A stretch of 46,691 bases of DNA from Clostridium puniceum (GTDB lineage: Bacteria; Bacillota; Clostridia; Clostridiales; Clostridiaceae): assembly GCF_002006345.1 (NCBI RefSeq), contig NZ_LZZM01000184.1, positions 1-46,691 of the forward strand, in the 5' to 3' direction. The notes beneath the pieces were generated by a model. The model did no database searches. It saw nothing but the letters and a program-made list of their open reading frames with translations, and was not told the DNA's origin. The stretch's first letter is position 1, and each line of letters opens with the position of its first letter. Below, in pieces: positions 16,456-26,770 of the stretch. The position numbers were made by a program, and so were the translations under genes.

Positions 16456-18846
16456 ATGATTAATTTAGATGAAAGAATTAAAAAAGGATTAGTAATGCCA
16501 ATATCAAATATAGTTTTGTTACCAGGAATGATTCACATATTAAGATTGGATAAAGTTGGGATAGAACAAATTGAAGCTTTAAGTAAAGAAGATCAACATA
16601 ACATTGCATTACCATTAATAAAAAATTTTGACCAAGGTAATTTAAATAAAGAAGATTTTCATAAAGTTGGAGTTTTATTTCAAGTAGATGCACTTGAAAA
16701 AACAGAAAAAGGATATAAAGTAACAATTAAAGTATTAGATAGAGTAGAAATTAAGGACATTACTGTAGTAAGCGGTTCCGTTATAGCTGATTTTGAGCTT
16801 GCATCAGATTTTATTGATATTACTGAAAAGAGCCAAGAAGAAATGGTGGAATATATAAAAAAGATTACTAGAGAAATTAGTGAAAATTTCAAAGGTTCAG
16901 ATGAATTTATGAAAAAAGTAGATGAAAAGAAGGACCTAAATAAACTTATAGGTTATCTTGCTCAATTTACTCCACTTTCAAATCAAGAAAAGTATGAATT
17001 GATAGAAACTCAATCTATAAAAGATAGAGGACTTAAGTTTATGGATTATATTCTAAAACAAAAAGAAACTTTAAGGTTACAATTTGAAATGACAGAAAAA
17101 TTATCTGAAACTGCTAATAAAAATTACAGAGAATCAGTATTAAGAGAACAATTAAAGGCTATACAAAGCGAATTAAATGAAGGGAAAAGTAATGGCAGTA
17201 AGACAAAAGACTATTTTAATAAAATTGAAGACGTGCAAATGCCAAAAGAAATAAAGGAAGCGGCATTGGAAGAATTAGGAAAACTAGAAAGTCAAAGTCC
17301 AAATAGTTCTGAATATAATGTTATACGTAACTATTTAGAATTATTAATTCAACTTCCTTGGAAGCAGGTGGAAGGTAAAATTCCAAACTTAGAAGAAGCA
17401 CGACAAATTTTAGATGATGAGCATTATGGACTTGAAAAAGTAAAGGATAGAATAATACAACATCTAGCGGTTATGGAACTTAAAAAGAATAAAAAAGGAT
17501 CAATTTTATTATTGGTTGGCCCTCCAGGAACTGGTAAAACAAGTTTAGGCAAAAGTATTGCTGAAGTTCTTGGTAGAAAATATACAAGGTTAAGTTTAGG
17601 TGGTGTACGTGATGAGGCAGAAATTAGAGGCCATAGAAGAACTTATATAGGAGCAATGCCAGGAAGAATTATTCAAGAAATCAAAAAGGCAGCAGAAAAA
17701 AATCCAGTTATGGTTCTAGATGAAATAGACAAACTAATGGTAGGTTATAATGGAGACCCAGCTAGTGCATTATTAGAGGTACTAGATCCAGAACAAAATG
17801 ATACTTTTACTGATCACTATTTAGATTTACCATATGATTTATCAGAAGTATTCTTTATAGCTACAGCGAATTCATTAGATACTATTCCTAGACCTCTATT
17901 AGATAGAATGGAAGTAATTAATATATCAAGTTATACTATGAATGAAAAATTCCATATTGGTAAAAATCATCTAATTCCAGCAGTGCTTGAAGAACATGGA
18001 TTAAATAAAGAACAATTAGTTATAGAAGACGGAGCATTAGAAAAAATTATTAGCGAGTATACGTTAGAAGCTGGAGTAAGAGGACTTAAAAAGCAATTAG
18101 CAACAATTGCAAGAGTTGCTTCAGAAAAAATTGTATCTAACAAAGGGGAACTACCATTTAAAGTTACTGCAGAAGAGTTAAATGATTTACTTGGTAGAAA
18201 AGTTTCTAGTCATGACAAAGCTCAAGAAGACAATCCACCAGGTGTTATTACAGGACTAGCTTGGACAGCAGTTGGAGGAGAAATATTATTCATTGAAGCT
18301 ACTGATATGTTTGGAAGTGGACAAGTCACTCTAACAGGCCAACTAGGTGATGTTATGAAAGAATCAGCAAAGATTTCTTTAAGTTTATTAAAATCAAGAT
18401 TACCTATGAATGTTGTAAATTTTAGGGAACGAGATCTTCATATTCATGTTCCATCAGGTTCTGTACCTAAAGATGGGCCTTCGGCAGGAATTGCATTATT
18501 TACTGCACTTGCATCACTTTTTACAGGTATAAAAGTAAATTCAAAACTTGCTATGACAGGAGAAATCACTCTAAGAGGAGCAGTGCTTCCAATTGGAGGA
18601 CTTAAGGAAAAACTACTTGGAGCTCAAAGAGCTGGAATAACAAAAGTATTAATTCCAAAAGAAAATTTAATTGATTTAAAAGATGTTCCAGAAGAGGTTA
18701 AGAATGAATTAACTATCATACCGGTAGAAACAGTAGAAGATGTGCTTCGTGAAACTTTAGGAATATCATTACCTAGAATAGAACATGTATTTAATCCTAA
18801 TAGTCTTGTTGAAGGAACTTTTAGTGTAAGTCAAATAGGTAATTAA
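16456..18846 (+). CDS. ATP-dependent Lon protease (TetR-linked paralogue)
   Basis: A soluble AAA+ protease of 796 residues. An N-terminal substrate-binding domain (about 1-200) and a coiled helical region lead to the ATPase with Walker A 'GPPGTGKTS' (355-362) and Walker B 'PVMVLDEIDKL'. The protease domain has the catalytic Ser676 in 'PKDGPSAG' and the Lys in '[16 protein letters not shown]'. All key residues are present, so it should be active. The ATG at 16456 is 9 bases after GAGAGG; an ATG at 16447 touches that site. A second canonical Lon (28929-31259) lies near clpX, so this copy is likely a specialised, regulated paralogue. Confidence 0.92.
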   Translation: MINLDERIKKGLVMPISNIVLLPGMIHILRLDKVGIEQIEALSKEDQHNIALPLIKNFDQGNLNKEDFHKVGVLFQVDALEKTEKGYKVTIKVLDRVEIKDITVVSGSVIADFELASDFIDITEKSQEEMVEYIKKITREISENFKGSDEFMKKVDEKKDLNKLIGYLAQFTPLSNQEKYELIETQSIKDRGLKFMDYILKQKETLRLQFEMTEKLSETANKNYRESVLREQLKAIQSELNEGKSNGSKTKDYFNKIEDVQMPKEIKEAALEELGKLESQSPNSSEYNVIRNYLELLIQLPWKQVEGKIPNLEEARQILDDEHYGLEKVKDRIIQHLAVMELKKNKKGSILLLVGPPGTGKTSLGKSIAEVLGRKYTRLSLGGVRDEAEIRGHRRTYIGAMPGRIIQEIKKAAEKNPVMVLDEIDKLMVGYNGDPASALLEVLDPEQNDTFTDHYLDLPYDLSEVFFIATANSLDTIPRPLLDRMEVINISSYTMNEKFHIGKNHLIPAVLEEHGLNKEQLVIEDGALEKIISEYTLEAGVRGLKKQLATIARVASEKIVSNKGELPFKVTAEELNDLLGRKVSSHDKAQEDNPPGVITGLAWTAVGGEILFIEATDMFGSGQVTLTGQLGDVMKESAKISLSLLKSRLPMNVVNFRERDLHIHVPSGSVPKDGPSAGIALFTALASLFTGIKVNSKLAMTGEITLRGAVLPIGGLKEKLLGAQRAGITKVLIPKENLIDLKDVPEEVKNELTIIPVETVEDVLRETLGISLPRIEHVFNPNSLVEGTFSVSQIGN

Positions 18847-18863
18847 TAGTAAAATCACAAATT

Positions 18864-18904
18864 AAGGCTTCTATCTATTAATTAATGGATAGAGGTCTCT
18901 TTGT
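18864..18904 (+). terminator. terminator after lon
   Basis: CTATCTAT (18871-18878) pairs with ATGGATAG (18885-18892, one G-T pair), with AAGGCTT/AGGTCTCTT flanks and a short T stretch. It fits an intrinsic terminator for the Lon gene. Confidence 0.6.
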
Positions 18905-19142
18905 TGAGTGTAAATATTTATTGAATTTTATTAAATAAACTATGTATTGTGAATTAATAAATATTATTTTCAGATTAGATAATTGCTGAATTAATTGGAT
19001 TTATTTATACAAAAAATATATTTAACATATATATTTTAAATATATAGTGATTATTTATGGTACAATATTAATTATTATTAAAAATAGTATATAAATAGGA
19101 ATGTATATTATAGAACAATTTTAGGAAGGAATTTATCAGTAT

Positions 19143-20453
19143 ATGATTAGTATAATAAATATTATCATTGTGATTTTACTTGTATTTATGAATGGTTTTT
19201 TTGTAGCTACAGAATTTGCAATGGTAAAGGTGAGAAAATCTAGAATAGAAACATTAGCGATTGATGGAAATAGAAATGCAAAGCATACATTGAAAGTTGT
19301 TAGAGATTTAAATTCATATTTATCGGCATGCCAGCTAGGAATTACTTTAGCATCTTTAGGTCTTGGTTGGGTTGGAGAGCCAGCAGTTGCAGATCTGTTA
19401 ATGCCAGTATTTAATTTATTAAATTTGTCAGAAAATACATCACATTCAATTTCATTTATTTTGGGATTTTCGATTATAACTGGACTTCATATTGTTCTTG
19501 GAGAATTAGCTCCTAAATCATTAGCAATTATTAGTTCAGAAAAAATAGCTATGCATACAGCATTTCCACTTATAATGTTTTATAAGGTAACTTATCCAAT
19601 AATGTGGTCTTTTAATCATAGTACTAATTTGGTTTTGAAAATATTTGGAATTTCACAAGTTGAAGAACATGAAGCAGCCCATACCGATGAAGAAATTAAG
19701 CTTTTAGTTGAAGACAGCTATAAGCATGGGTTAATAGATCAAACCGAATTAACTTTTGTAGATAATATTTTTGATTTTTCTGAGAAAACAGTAAAAGAAA
19801 TAATGATACCTCGTACTGATATGGCATGTATTTTCATTGAGGATTCTTTTGATGAAATAATAAATTATGCATTAGAAGAGCAATTAACTCGATATCCAAT
19901 ATGTAGAGATAGCAAAGATAATGTTATTGGCTTTATACATATTAAGGATTTATATCGATTAAAATTTGAAGGCAATGAGAATATACAGGAAATAATTAGA
20001 GAAATTAAATTTGTACCAGAATCATTGTCAATAAGTGAGTTATTTAAGACGTTTAAAAATGAAAAATCACAAATGGCAATAATTATTGATGAATTTGGCG
20101 GCACATCAGGATTAGTAACTATAGAAGATATTTTAGAAGAAATTGTTGGTGAAATTCAAGATGAATTTGATGATGATGGAGAAGAGGATATAAGGAAAAC
20201 TGAAAATGGCAGCTATGTTGTAGATGGAAAAGTTATTATTGAAGATATTAATGAATTGTTAGAGATAGATATTGAAGATGAGAATATAGATACTATTGGA
20301 GGATGGATTTATTTTCAGCTAAAATCATACCCTAAGGTTAAGCAAAAGATTACTTATAAGAGTTATGAGTTTATTATATTGAAATGCGATAGGAAGAGAA
20401 TAAGTAAAATTTTAATAAAGAAAATAAGTGATAATGAAGAAAGCGATATTTAG
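19143..20453 (+). CDS. CNNM/CBS-domain transporter (HlyC/CorC family)
   Basis: An integral membrane protein of 436 residues. The CNNM (DUF21) domain covers about 1-190 with three or four membrane segments and the motif 'FFVATEFAMVKVRKSRIETL' after the first. A CBS pair follows (about 210-330) with 'VKEIMIPRTDMACIFIEDSF' and 'IIDEFGGTSGLVTIEDILEE', then a CorC_HlyC domain to the end. Relatives export or control magnesium or cobalt and were once called hemolysin-like; magnesium efflux is a family inference. AGGAAGG lies before the ATG. It stands alone, with gaps of about 300 and 270 bp on either side. Confidence 0.88.
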   Translation: MISIINIIIVILLVFMNGFFVATEFAMVKVRKSRIETLAIDGNRNAKHTLKVVRDLNSYLSACQLGITLASLGLGWVGEPAVADLLMPVFNLLNLSENTSHSISFILGFSIITGLHIVLGELAPKSLAIISSEKIAMHTAFPLIMFYKVTYPIMWSFNHSTNLVLKIFGISQVEEHEAAHTDEEIKLLVEDSYKHGLIDQTELTFVDNIFDFSEKTVKEIMIPRTDMACIFIEDSFDEIINYALEEQLTRYPICRDSKDNVIGFIHIKDLYRLKFEGNENIQEIIREIKFVPESLSISELFKTFKNEKSQMAIIIDEFGGTSGLVTIEDILEEIVGEIQDEFDDDGEEDIRKTENGSYVVDGKVIIEDINELLEIDIEDENIDTIGGWIYFQLKSYPKVKQKITYKSYEFIILKCDRKRISKILIKKISDNEESDI

Positions 20454-20527
20454 TTTGTAATACAGTAGTTAAGATTAATTATTTTAATATTATAAGAAGA
20501 AAATTTGATTATAGAGAAGAATTCAAG

Positions 20528-20558
20528 AAATACCTTTAAAACAGGTATTTCTATTTTT
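20528..20558 (+). terminator. terminator after the CNNM gene
   Basis: AAATACCT (20528-20535) pairs with AGGTATTT (20543-20550), followed by CTATTTTTT. A 7-nt loop and a T-rich tail fit an intrinsic terminator. Confidence 0.75.
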
Positions 20559-20720
20559 TATGCAAGAAAATTATAAAACTTTAATTTATATGATAAGTTG
20601 ATAAAATTCAATAAATATAAAGTGTCGATAAAAATAATCTCATGCTATAATATAAAAGATTATTTCTTTTAATGTATAAATATAGATAAATGAAAAAAAT
20701 TATAGTGAAAGGATAAAAGA

Positions 20721-21635
20721 ATGGAGATTATTTTTACGATTGTGGAACAAGTAAGTATTATGTATGTACTTATGGTGATAGGCTTTATTGTATACCGCAA
20801 AAAATTAATTAATGAAGAAGGAACAAAGCAGTTATCAAATTTGTTAGTTTGGGTTATTAACCCATTAATTATGCTTACACGTTATCAAATGGACTTTTCA
20901 ATGATTAAATTAAAGGAACTTGGAATTTCTTTTATTATTTCTTTAGGTGCTATGTTAGTTGGATTTCTTATGGGAGAAATTATATTTAAGAAAAATCAAA
21001 ATATTGATAAATTTGCAATTGGATTTGCAAATGCAGGATTTATAGGAATACCATTAGTCACTAGTATTATGGGGATTGATAAAGTTTTCTTTTTATCTGC
21101 ATATTTAGTTTGCTTTGGAATATTAAGCTATACTTATGGAATTTATATGGTATCAGGTAATAAAAAATTGATTACAGCAAAAAAAATGATGTTAAATCCT
21201 GGAATTATTGCAGTAGTATTTGGATTATTGATTTTTATTTCACCAATAAAATTACCTATAATTTTCTATAATGCTTTTAATCTAGTAGGGGAAACCAACA
21301 CTCCTATTGCTATGATTCTTTTAGGCACTTACATAGCAAAGTCTAAGTTTATTACACTATTTTCTGATAGACATGCTTATTTTGTGTGTTTTGTAAAACT
21401 TATTATAATTCCAATGGTAATAATAGTATTATTTAAGTTTTTACCAGCAGAGCTAATAGAAATTAAAACAGTGGTTTTAATTGCAATGTCTACACCAGTC
21501 GGTCTTACGGTACCAATGTTTTCTCAAATGTATGGAGGGAATTATGAATATGGTGCAAAATTAGTTGGATTAAGTACTTTATTATCATTAGCAACAATAC
21601 CAATAATTTTATATTTAGCAAATATCATTTGGTAA
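20721..21635 (+). CDS. AEC-family (auxin efflux carrier-like) transporter
   Basis: A membrane carrier of 304 residues with about ten hydrophobic segments in two halves. 'LLVWVINPLIMLTRYQMDFS' and 'FAIGFANAGFIGIPLVTSIM' match the broken-helix region of the family, and the second half repeats it at 'VVLIAMSTPVGLTVPMFSQM'. Bacterial members move organic acids such as malate or malonate; the substrate cannot be told here. The AAAGGA before the ATG is a fair ribosome site. No partner genes nearby. Confidence 0.85.
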   Translation: MEIIFTIVEQVSIMYVLMVIGFIVYRKKLINEEGTKQLSNLLVWVINPLIMLTRYQMDFSMIKLKELGISFIISLGAMLVGFLMGEIIFKKNQNIDKFAIGFANAGFIGIPLVTSIMGIDKVFFLSAYLVCFGILSYTYGIYMVSGNKKLITAKKMMLNPGIIAVVFGLLIFISPIKLPIIFYNAFNLVGETNTPIAMILLGTYIAKSKFITLFSDRHAYFVCFVKLIIIPMVIIVLFKFLPAELIEIKTVVLIAMSTPVGLTVPMFSQMYGGNYEYGAKLVGLSTLLSLATIPIILYLANIIW

Positions 21636-22001
21636 AAGTTTAATGTATTAAAAGAAAGGCATCTCAAAATGATTTTTATCGTATTTGAAACACCTCTTTG
21701 TATGTTCATTTGAGAAAGGGATAAATGAACATAATAATTATAAAGTTATAAAACTTTATAGCAATATACTATAAAGTGCATGGGCATTACTATTTAATAA
21801 ATTTATTATACAATAAACAAGCAAAAAAACAATAATTTTTAATATTCCGACAATTTTATTATAAAGATAATAATAAATATTTTAAGAAGAAAGAACTGTA
21901 TGGATAAATAGTTTGATTTTAGAAAAGAAATCCTATAGAATCAAATAAGCAAAAGGGTTAAAATGTATATAGTACATAACTAACTATAAGGAGAAAAATA
22001 T
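21636..22001. other. intergenic region with a perfect hairpin
   Basis: No gene seen. It contains the 10-bp inverted repeat ATGTTCATTT (21702-21711) and AAATGAACAT (21723-21732) with an 11-nt loop and no T run, so it looks more like an operator or RNA hairpin than a terminator. A second, imperfect repeat (TTTGATT near 21914 and AATCAAA near 21940) lies closer to the next gene. Confidence 0.5.
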
Positions 22002-22208
22002 ATGATTAAAATTAGTAAGGAAAATTTATTAAAGGATACTATAGATTATGAAGAATATTCAGAAAATGTGTGTACTCTCACATTAGAGGAATTGAAAGAA
22101 GCAGGAATGCTTCAATGTGGAGGATGCTGTTTAAAAGGTGAAAATAAGAATAGTAACTGCAATGGCTGCAAAAGTAAAAAAGTTGTAAAAAATAATATGG
22201 ATTTATAA
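22002..22208 (+). CDS. small Cys-rich hypothetical protein
   Basis: A protein of 68 residues with a clear ribosome site (AAGGAG, about 8 bases before the ATG). The first half is acidic and helical ('KENLLKDTIDYEEYSENVCT', 'LTLEELKEAGMLQ'). The second half holds Cys in the order C-x2-C-C-x9-C-x2-C ('CGGCCLKGENKNSNCNGC'), which could bind zinc or an iron-sulfur cluster. The tail is basic. I do not recognise the family. It precedes the membrane-anchored protein gene by 115 bases on the same strand. Confidence 0.65.
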   Translation: MIKISKENLLKDTIDYEEYSENVCTLTLEELKEAGMLQCGGCCLKGENKNSNCNGCKSKKVVKNNMDL

Positions 22209-22323
22209 GAATTTTGGAGAATTATAAAAATATTAAATATATTGTGGATTTAAAGAAAATAATAATATATAATTGATTTGTTTATGATTTAAATAGATTA
22301 AAAAGATTTGGAGGGAGCCATCT

Positions 22324-23136
22324 TTGGGAAAGCCAAGTATTTTTAGTAAAGAATATGAAAAGAAAATGAGAAAAAGAAGAAGAAATACAATAATCATTTC
22401 TTTGGGTATATTAGTAGTAATATTGGGGATAATAATTAAAGTTATATATAATCCTATAGATTACACAAACATTAAAAAAAATATACAAGCATGGATTGAT
22501 AGTGATACTACTAATGTTGCAGAAAAAACAAAAGCTGAAAATAAAGAAGTTACAAATGAAGAAAAAAAGGAACCAGTAAAAGAAGAACCAGCTAAACCGG
22601 TAGAACAATCAATAGATGTAGCTTTAATGAGTGGAAATATTGCAAAAGCAATCTATACAAGTGATATTAATGGCGGAAAAGTATTTAAAACTTTGGAAAG
22701 CAGCGAAAAAAATATTAGTTTTAATATTAGTCCATCTGGAAAGCAGATGCTTGTAACAGATAATAATGCTTTAATTAATTTGTATAATGTAGAAGGTATT
22801 GCTAAAGTATTATCTAAAGACCAATATATTTCTAGTAGTGGTGGAATTTTTACAAGAGCAGATACCCTAAAGGCAAATCCAAAATATTTGTGGAATGTAA
22901 ATTCAAAATTTATAAATGAAGAAAAAGTAATATTTGTAACTAACAGGCCATATTTTGGAGGCAGTAATCTTAAGCAATATTTATGGATAACTGATATTCA
23001 ATCTGGTGAAGATAAAGTGCTTTGGGATTTGGCAGGAGCTAATATAGAGATTGCTGAAAAAGAAGATAAAGGTGTAAAAATTAATGTTGATGGAAAAGTT
23101 TATTATATAGATGTAAATGGTAATTATATTCAGTAA
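22324..23136 (+). CDS. membrane-anchored protein with C-terminal beta-rich domain
   Basis: A protein of 270 residues that starts at TTG 22324, eight bases after GGAGGG. A very basic N-terminus ('KEYEKKMRKRRRNT') and one membrane segment (about 22-42) place the rest outside the cell. A charged Lys/Glu/Pro linker (about 60-95) leads to a beta-rich domain with features like 'ISFNISPSGKQMLVTDNNAL' and 'YLWITDIQSGEDKVLWDLAG', similar in style to WD40/TolB-type blades. Function unknown. It lies just before the trigger factor gene but has a separate promoter between them. Confidence 0.7.
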   Translation: MGKPSIFSKEYEKKMRKRRRNTIIISLGILVVILGIIIKVIYNPIDYTNIKKNIQAWIDSDTTNVAEKTKAENKEVTNEEKKEPVKEEPAKPVEQSIDVALMSGNIAKAIYTSDINGGKVFKTLESSEKNISFNISPSGKQMLVTDNNALINLYNVEGIAKVLSKDQYISSSGGIFTRADTLKANPKYLWNVNSKFINEEKVIFVTNRPYFGGSNLKQYLWITDIQSGEDKVLWDLAGANIEIAEKEDKGVKINVDGKVYYIDVNGNYIQ

Positions 23137-23157
23137 ACATATATTATAATAAATTAT

Positions 23158-23187
23158 TTGATAAAATTTAGAGATTTATGGTATAAT
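23158..23187 (+). promoter_or_regulatory. promoter of the trigger factor gene
   Basis: TTGATA (23158-23163) and a perfect TATAAT (23182-23187) are 18 bp apart, about 50 bp before the tig start. A housekeeping sigma-A promoter is the simplest reading. Confidence 0.75.
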
Positions 23188-23236
23188 GACTTAGTTAAAT
23201 TTAAGATGTACACTATTTTTAGGAGGAAAGAATAAA

Positions 23237-24520
23237 ATGAAAGCTAACGTGGAAAAAGTAGAAGCAAATGTTATAAAATTAGAAATAAGGGTTGAAGCTG
23301 AAAAATTTGATGCAGCATTAACTAAAGCTTATAATAAAAATAAGAGTAGATATAATATACCTGGATTCAGAAAAGGAAAAGTTCCAATGGCAATGGTTAA
23401 AAAATTCTATGGAGTTGAAGCATTTTATGATGATGCTGTAAACTTTGCTATTGATGAATCATATCCAACGGCATTAAGTCAAGAAAATATCAGACCTGTA
23501 GATTATCCACAAATTGATATTGTAGAACTTGGAGAAGGTAAAGAATTAGTTTACACTGCAACAGTTACTACTTATCCTGAAATAGAACTTGGAGAATATA
23601 AGGGATTAGATATAAAGAAACCTGTATATGAAGTAGAAGACAGTGAAATAGAAAAGCAAATTGCTGAAATGCAAGAAAAAAATGCTAGAATTGAAGTTAA
23701 AAAAGAGGGGACTGTAGAAAACGGTGATATAGCTGTTATAGATTTTAAAGGATATATAGACGGAACTCCTTTTGAAGGTGGAGAAGGAAATGATTACTCT
23801 TTAGAAATAGGATCAGGCACCTTCATAGATAATTTTGAAGATCAATTAATTGGTTTGGCAGTAGGTGATAAAAAAGAAGTTAATGTTTCTTTCCCAGAAG
23901 CTTACGGTAAAGATGAATTAAACGGAAAACCAGCAATGTTTGAAGTTGAAATCAAATCAATTAAAGTTAAAGAATTACCAGAATTAGATGATGAATTTGC
24001 TAAAGATGTAGCAGCAGTTGATTCATTTGCAGAGTTAAAGGAAAATCTTAAAAATACATTAGTAAAAAATAACGATGAAAAAGCTGAAAGAGAATTTGAA
24101 GAAGCTGTTATTACTGCAATAATTGAAAGTTCAAAAATGGATATTCCAGAAGTTATGGTAAGCAAAGAAATTGATGCTATGATGCAAGACCTTGAAGGAA
24201 GATTAAAATATCAAGGATTAAGCTTAGAACAATACATGGAGTTTACTGGAAATACAACTGAAAAAATGAGAGAATTCATGAAAGAAAATGCAGAAAGAAA
24301 AGTTAAAGCAGATTTAATTCTTGAAGCAATTTCTAAGGCAGAAGAAATTAAAGCTACAGAAGAACAATTAAATGCAAGAGCTCTTGAATTAGGAAAAATT
24401 TATGGACCTAAGGATCCAGAAAAAATGGCTAAGATTTTAGTTAAATCTCAAAAGAACATGATTGAAAAAGACATAGTAATCGAAAATACTCTTAAATTTA
24501 TAAAAGAAAATTGCAAATAA
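23237..24520 (+). CDS. tig: trigger factor (ribosome-bound chaperone, peptidyl-prolyl isomerase)
   Basis: This chaperone of 427 residues binds the ribosome exit tunnel and shields new chains. The ribosome-binding domain (about 1-145) has the signature '[19 protein letters not shown]'. The FKBP-type isomerase domain (about 150-245) contains '[20 protein letters not shown]' and '[19 protein letters not shown]'. The C-terminal helical domain completes the protein at normal length. AGGAGG precedes the ATG. A terminator follows, and clpP starts from its own promoter. The order tig-clpP-clpX-lon is conserved in Firmicutes. Confidence 0.97.
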   Translation: MKANVEKVEANVIKLEIRVEAEKFDAALTKAYNKNKSRYNIPGFRKGKVPMAMVKKFYGVEAFYDDAVNFAIDESYPTALSQENIRPVDYPQIDIVELGEGKELVYTATVTTYPEIELGEYKGLDIKKPVYEVEDSEIEKQIAEMQEKNARIEVKKEGTVENGDIAVIDFKGYIDGTPFEGGEGNDYSLEIGSGTFIDNFEDQLIGLAVGDKKEVNVSFPEAYGKDELNGKPAMFEVEIKSIKVKELPELDDEFAKDVAAVDSFAELKENLKNTLVKNNDEKAEREFEEAVITAIIESSKMDIPEVMVSKEIDAMMQDLEGRLKYQGLSLEQYMEFTGNTTEKMREFMKENAERKVKADLILEAISKAEEIKATEEQLNARALELGKIYGPKDPEKMAKILVKSQKNMIEKDIVIENTLKFIKENCK

Positions 24521-24562
24521 TTTATTTTAAGATATAATATAAAATAAGTAATATGGATTATC

Positions 24563-24596
24563 AAATTGCCAGAAAAAAAAATCTGGCAATTTATTC
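24563..24596 (+). terminator. terminator between tig and clpP
   Basis: AAATTGCCAGA (24563-24573) pairs perfectly with TCTGGCAATTT (24582-24592), with an 8-nt A-rich loop and a T-containing tail. It separates tig from clpP transcription. Confidence 0.8.
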
Positions 24597-24605
24597 AAAT
24601 AATAA

Positions 24606-24634
24606 TTAACAAACTAAGAAAAAGAATATATAAT
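24606..24634 (+). promoter_or_regulatory. promoter of clpP-clpX
   Basis: TTAACA (24606-24611), a 17-bp spacer and TATAAT (24629-24634) lie about 40 bp before the clpP start. No CtsR heptad repeat or CIRCE element is visible, so heat-shock control of the usual type is not supported. Confidence 0.65.
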
Positions 24635-24675
24635 TAGAGTTAGATAGAAATATAATAGTAAAAGGGAGGATTTAC

Positions 24676-25275
24676 ATGAGTTTAGTACCAATGGTTGTAG
24701 AGCAAACAAGTAGGGGAGAACGTTCCTATGATATATTTTCAAGATTATTAAAAGAAAGAATAATCATGTTAAGTGGCGAAGTAAATGATGATACTGCCAA
24801 TTTAATAGTGGCACAATTATTATTTTTAGAAAGTGAGGATCCAGATAAAGACATTTATTTATATATAAATAGCCCAGGTGGATCTATAACTTCTGGAATG
24901 GCTATTTATGATACTATGCAATATATTAAATGTGATGTATCAACAATATGTATTGGAATGGCAGCTTCAATGGGAGCATTCTTACTTTCATGTGGAGCTA
25001 AGGGCAAAAGATATGCACTTCCAAATTCAGAAATAATGATTCATCAACCACTTGGAGGATTCCAAGGCCAAGCAACAGATTTTGAAATACATGCAAAAAG
25101 AATATTAAAAATTAAAGATTCTTTAAATAAAATCTTAAGCGAAAATACTGGTAAGTCTTTAGAAACAATTAAGGCAGATGTAGAAAGAGATAATTTCATG
25201 AGTGCCGATGAAGCTAAAGCTTATGGATTAGTAGACGATGTAATAACTACACATAAATTAGGGAAAGATAAATAA
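24676..25275 (+). CDS. clpP: ATP-dependent Clp protease proteolytic subunit
   Basis: The serine peptidase that forms the double-ring proteolytic core with ClpX or other Clp ATPases. It has 199 residues, with a complete catalytic triad: S98 in 'GMAASMGAF', H123 in 'IMIHQPLGG' and D172 in 'ERDNFMSA'. '[20 protein letters not shown]' is the substrate-binding strand region. GGGAGG precedes the ATG. clpX follows after 39 bases in the same direction and is most likely co-transcribed. Confidence 0.98.
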   Translation: MSLVPMVVEQTSRGERSYDIFSRLLKERIIMLSGEVNDDTANLIVAQLLFLESEDPDKDIYLYINSPGGSITSGMAIYDTMQYIKCDVSTICIGMAASMGAFLLSCGAKGKRYALPNSEIMIHQPLGGFQGQATDFEIHAKRILKIKDSLNKILSENTGKSLETIKADVERDNFMSADEAKAYGLVDDVITTHKLGKDK

Positions 25276-25314
25276 AAGAAAATTTTAAGTTATAGTTTTA
25301 AGTGAGGTGAAAAT

Positions 25315-26604
25315 ATGGCTAAATATGATGAAAAGAAACAGTTGAAGTGTTCATTTTGTGGAAAAACTCAAGAACAAGTAAAAAGATTAATTGCAGGTCC
25401 AGGAGTATATATTTGTGATGAATGTATTGAATTATGTTCAGAAATAATAGCAGATGAATTCCAAGAAACTGTTGACTTTGATCCTAAAAGTGTCCCAAAG
25501 CCAAATGAAATTAAAGAATATTTAGACTCTTACGTTATTGGGCAAGAAAGAGCAAAAAAATCTTTATCAGTAGCAGTTTATAATCATTATAAAAGAATTA
25601 ATACTAATAAAGAAGATATAGATGTTGAATTATCTAAAAGTAATATTTTACTACTAGGACCAACTGGTTCAGGTAAAACATTACTTGCACAAACTTTAGC
25701 GAGATTTTTAAATGTACCTTTTGCAATAGCTGACGCTACAACATTAACAGAAGCAGGGTATGTTGGAGAAGATGTTGAAAATATTCTTCTGAAGTTAATT
25801 CAAAATGCAGATTATGATGTAGAAAAAGCTGAAAGAGGAATAATATATATAGATGAAATAGATAAGATTGCAAGAAAATCTGAAAATCCATCTATTACAC
25901 GTGATGTTTCTGGAGAAGGTGTGCAACAAGCACTATTAAAAATATTAGAAGGAACAGTTGCATCTGTTCCACCTCAAGGCGGAAGAAAACATCCTCATCA
26001 AGAATTTATACAAATAAATACTTCTAATATATTATTTATTTGTGGTGGAGCTTTTGATGGAGTTGATAAAATAATTGAAAACAGAACAAGAAAGAGTTCT
26101 ATGGGATTTGGTGCACAAATTCAAGGTAAGCATGAAAAGGATGTTGGAAGTTTACTTAAGGAAATTATGCCAGCTGATTTATTGAAGTTTGGTTTAATCC
26201 CAGAATTTGTAGGAAGACTTCCAATACTTGTTACATTAGAATCTTTGGATAAAAAAGCATTAATCCAAATTTTAACTAAACCTAAAAATGCGCTTGTAAA
26301 ACAATATAAAAAGTTATTTGAGCTAGATGATGTTAAGTTAGATTTTAATGAAAAATCTTTAGATGCAATTGCAGAAGAAGCTATAACAAGACAAACAGGA
26401 GCTAGAGGATTAAGAGCGATTATAGAAGATATAATGAATGAAGTAATGTATGAAATACCTTCAGATAATAGAATTACTAAGGTTACAATAACCGAAGAAG
26501 CTATTAAAGATAAGAAAGAACCTACAATTGAAAGACTTGAAGAAGGAAAAACTAGACCTAGTTTAGTTAAAGCTAGAACTAAAAAAGACATAGAATCTGC
26601 TTAG
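25315..26604 (+). CDS. clpX: ATP-dependent Clp protease ATP-binding subunit ClpX
   Basis: The AAA+ unfoldase that feeds substrates to ClpP, 429 residues. The zinc-binding domain has C12, C15, C34 and C37. The ATPase has Walker A 'GPTGSGKT' (115-122), Walker B '[14 protein letters not shown]', the pore loop after '[13 protein letters not shown]' and sensor 2 in '[14 protein letters not shown]'. GTGAGGTG lies before the ATG. A strong hairpin ends the transcript, and lonB follows with an unusual leader. Confidence 0.98.
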   Translation: MAKYDEKKQLKCSFCGKTQEQVKRLIAGPGVYICDECIELCSEIIADEFQETVDFDPKSVPKPNEIKEYLDSYVIGQERAKKSLSVAVYNHYKRINTNKEDIDVELSKSNILLLGPTGSGKTLLAQTLARFLNVPFAIADATTLTEAGYVGEDVENILLKLIQNADYDVEKAERGIIYIDEIDKIARKSENPSITRDVSGEGVQQALLKILEGTVASVPPQGGRKHPHQEFIQINTSNILFICGGAFDGVDKIIENRTRKSSMGFGAQIQGKHEKDVGSLLKEIMPADLLKFGLIPEFVGRLPILVTLESLDKKALIQILTKPKNALVKQYKKLFELDDVKLDFNEKSLDAIAEEAITRQTGARGLRAIIEDIMNEVMYEIPSDNRITKVTITEEAIKDKKEPTIERLEEGKTRPSLVKARTKKDIESA

Positions 26605-26611
26605 ATTTTTT

Positions 26612-26660
26612 CGAATTCCCTCATCGTTTAATTATAAAATTAAGGATGGGGGAATTTTTT
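26612..26660 (+). terminator. terminator after clpX
   Basis: AATTCCCTCATC (26614-26625) pairs with GATGGGGGAATT (26645-26656, one G-T pair) and is followed by a T run. This gives clpP-clpX a clear end before lonB. Confidence 0.85.
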
Positions 26661-26770
26661 AGTTAAGTCCAATGTAATCTTGGATAATTATTGAAAGTAT
26701 TTTTTTATTTAATTCATAAATTAAGAATATATTTGTTATATTAAGCAAATAATAGTAGATATAAAATTAG

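Noticed and set aside
26121..26591. 156-codon open frame on the minus strand opposite clpX
   Set aside because: It mirrors a well-supported gene, has Ser/Leu-rich shadow composition and no ribosome site.
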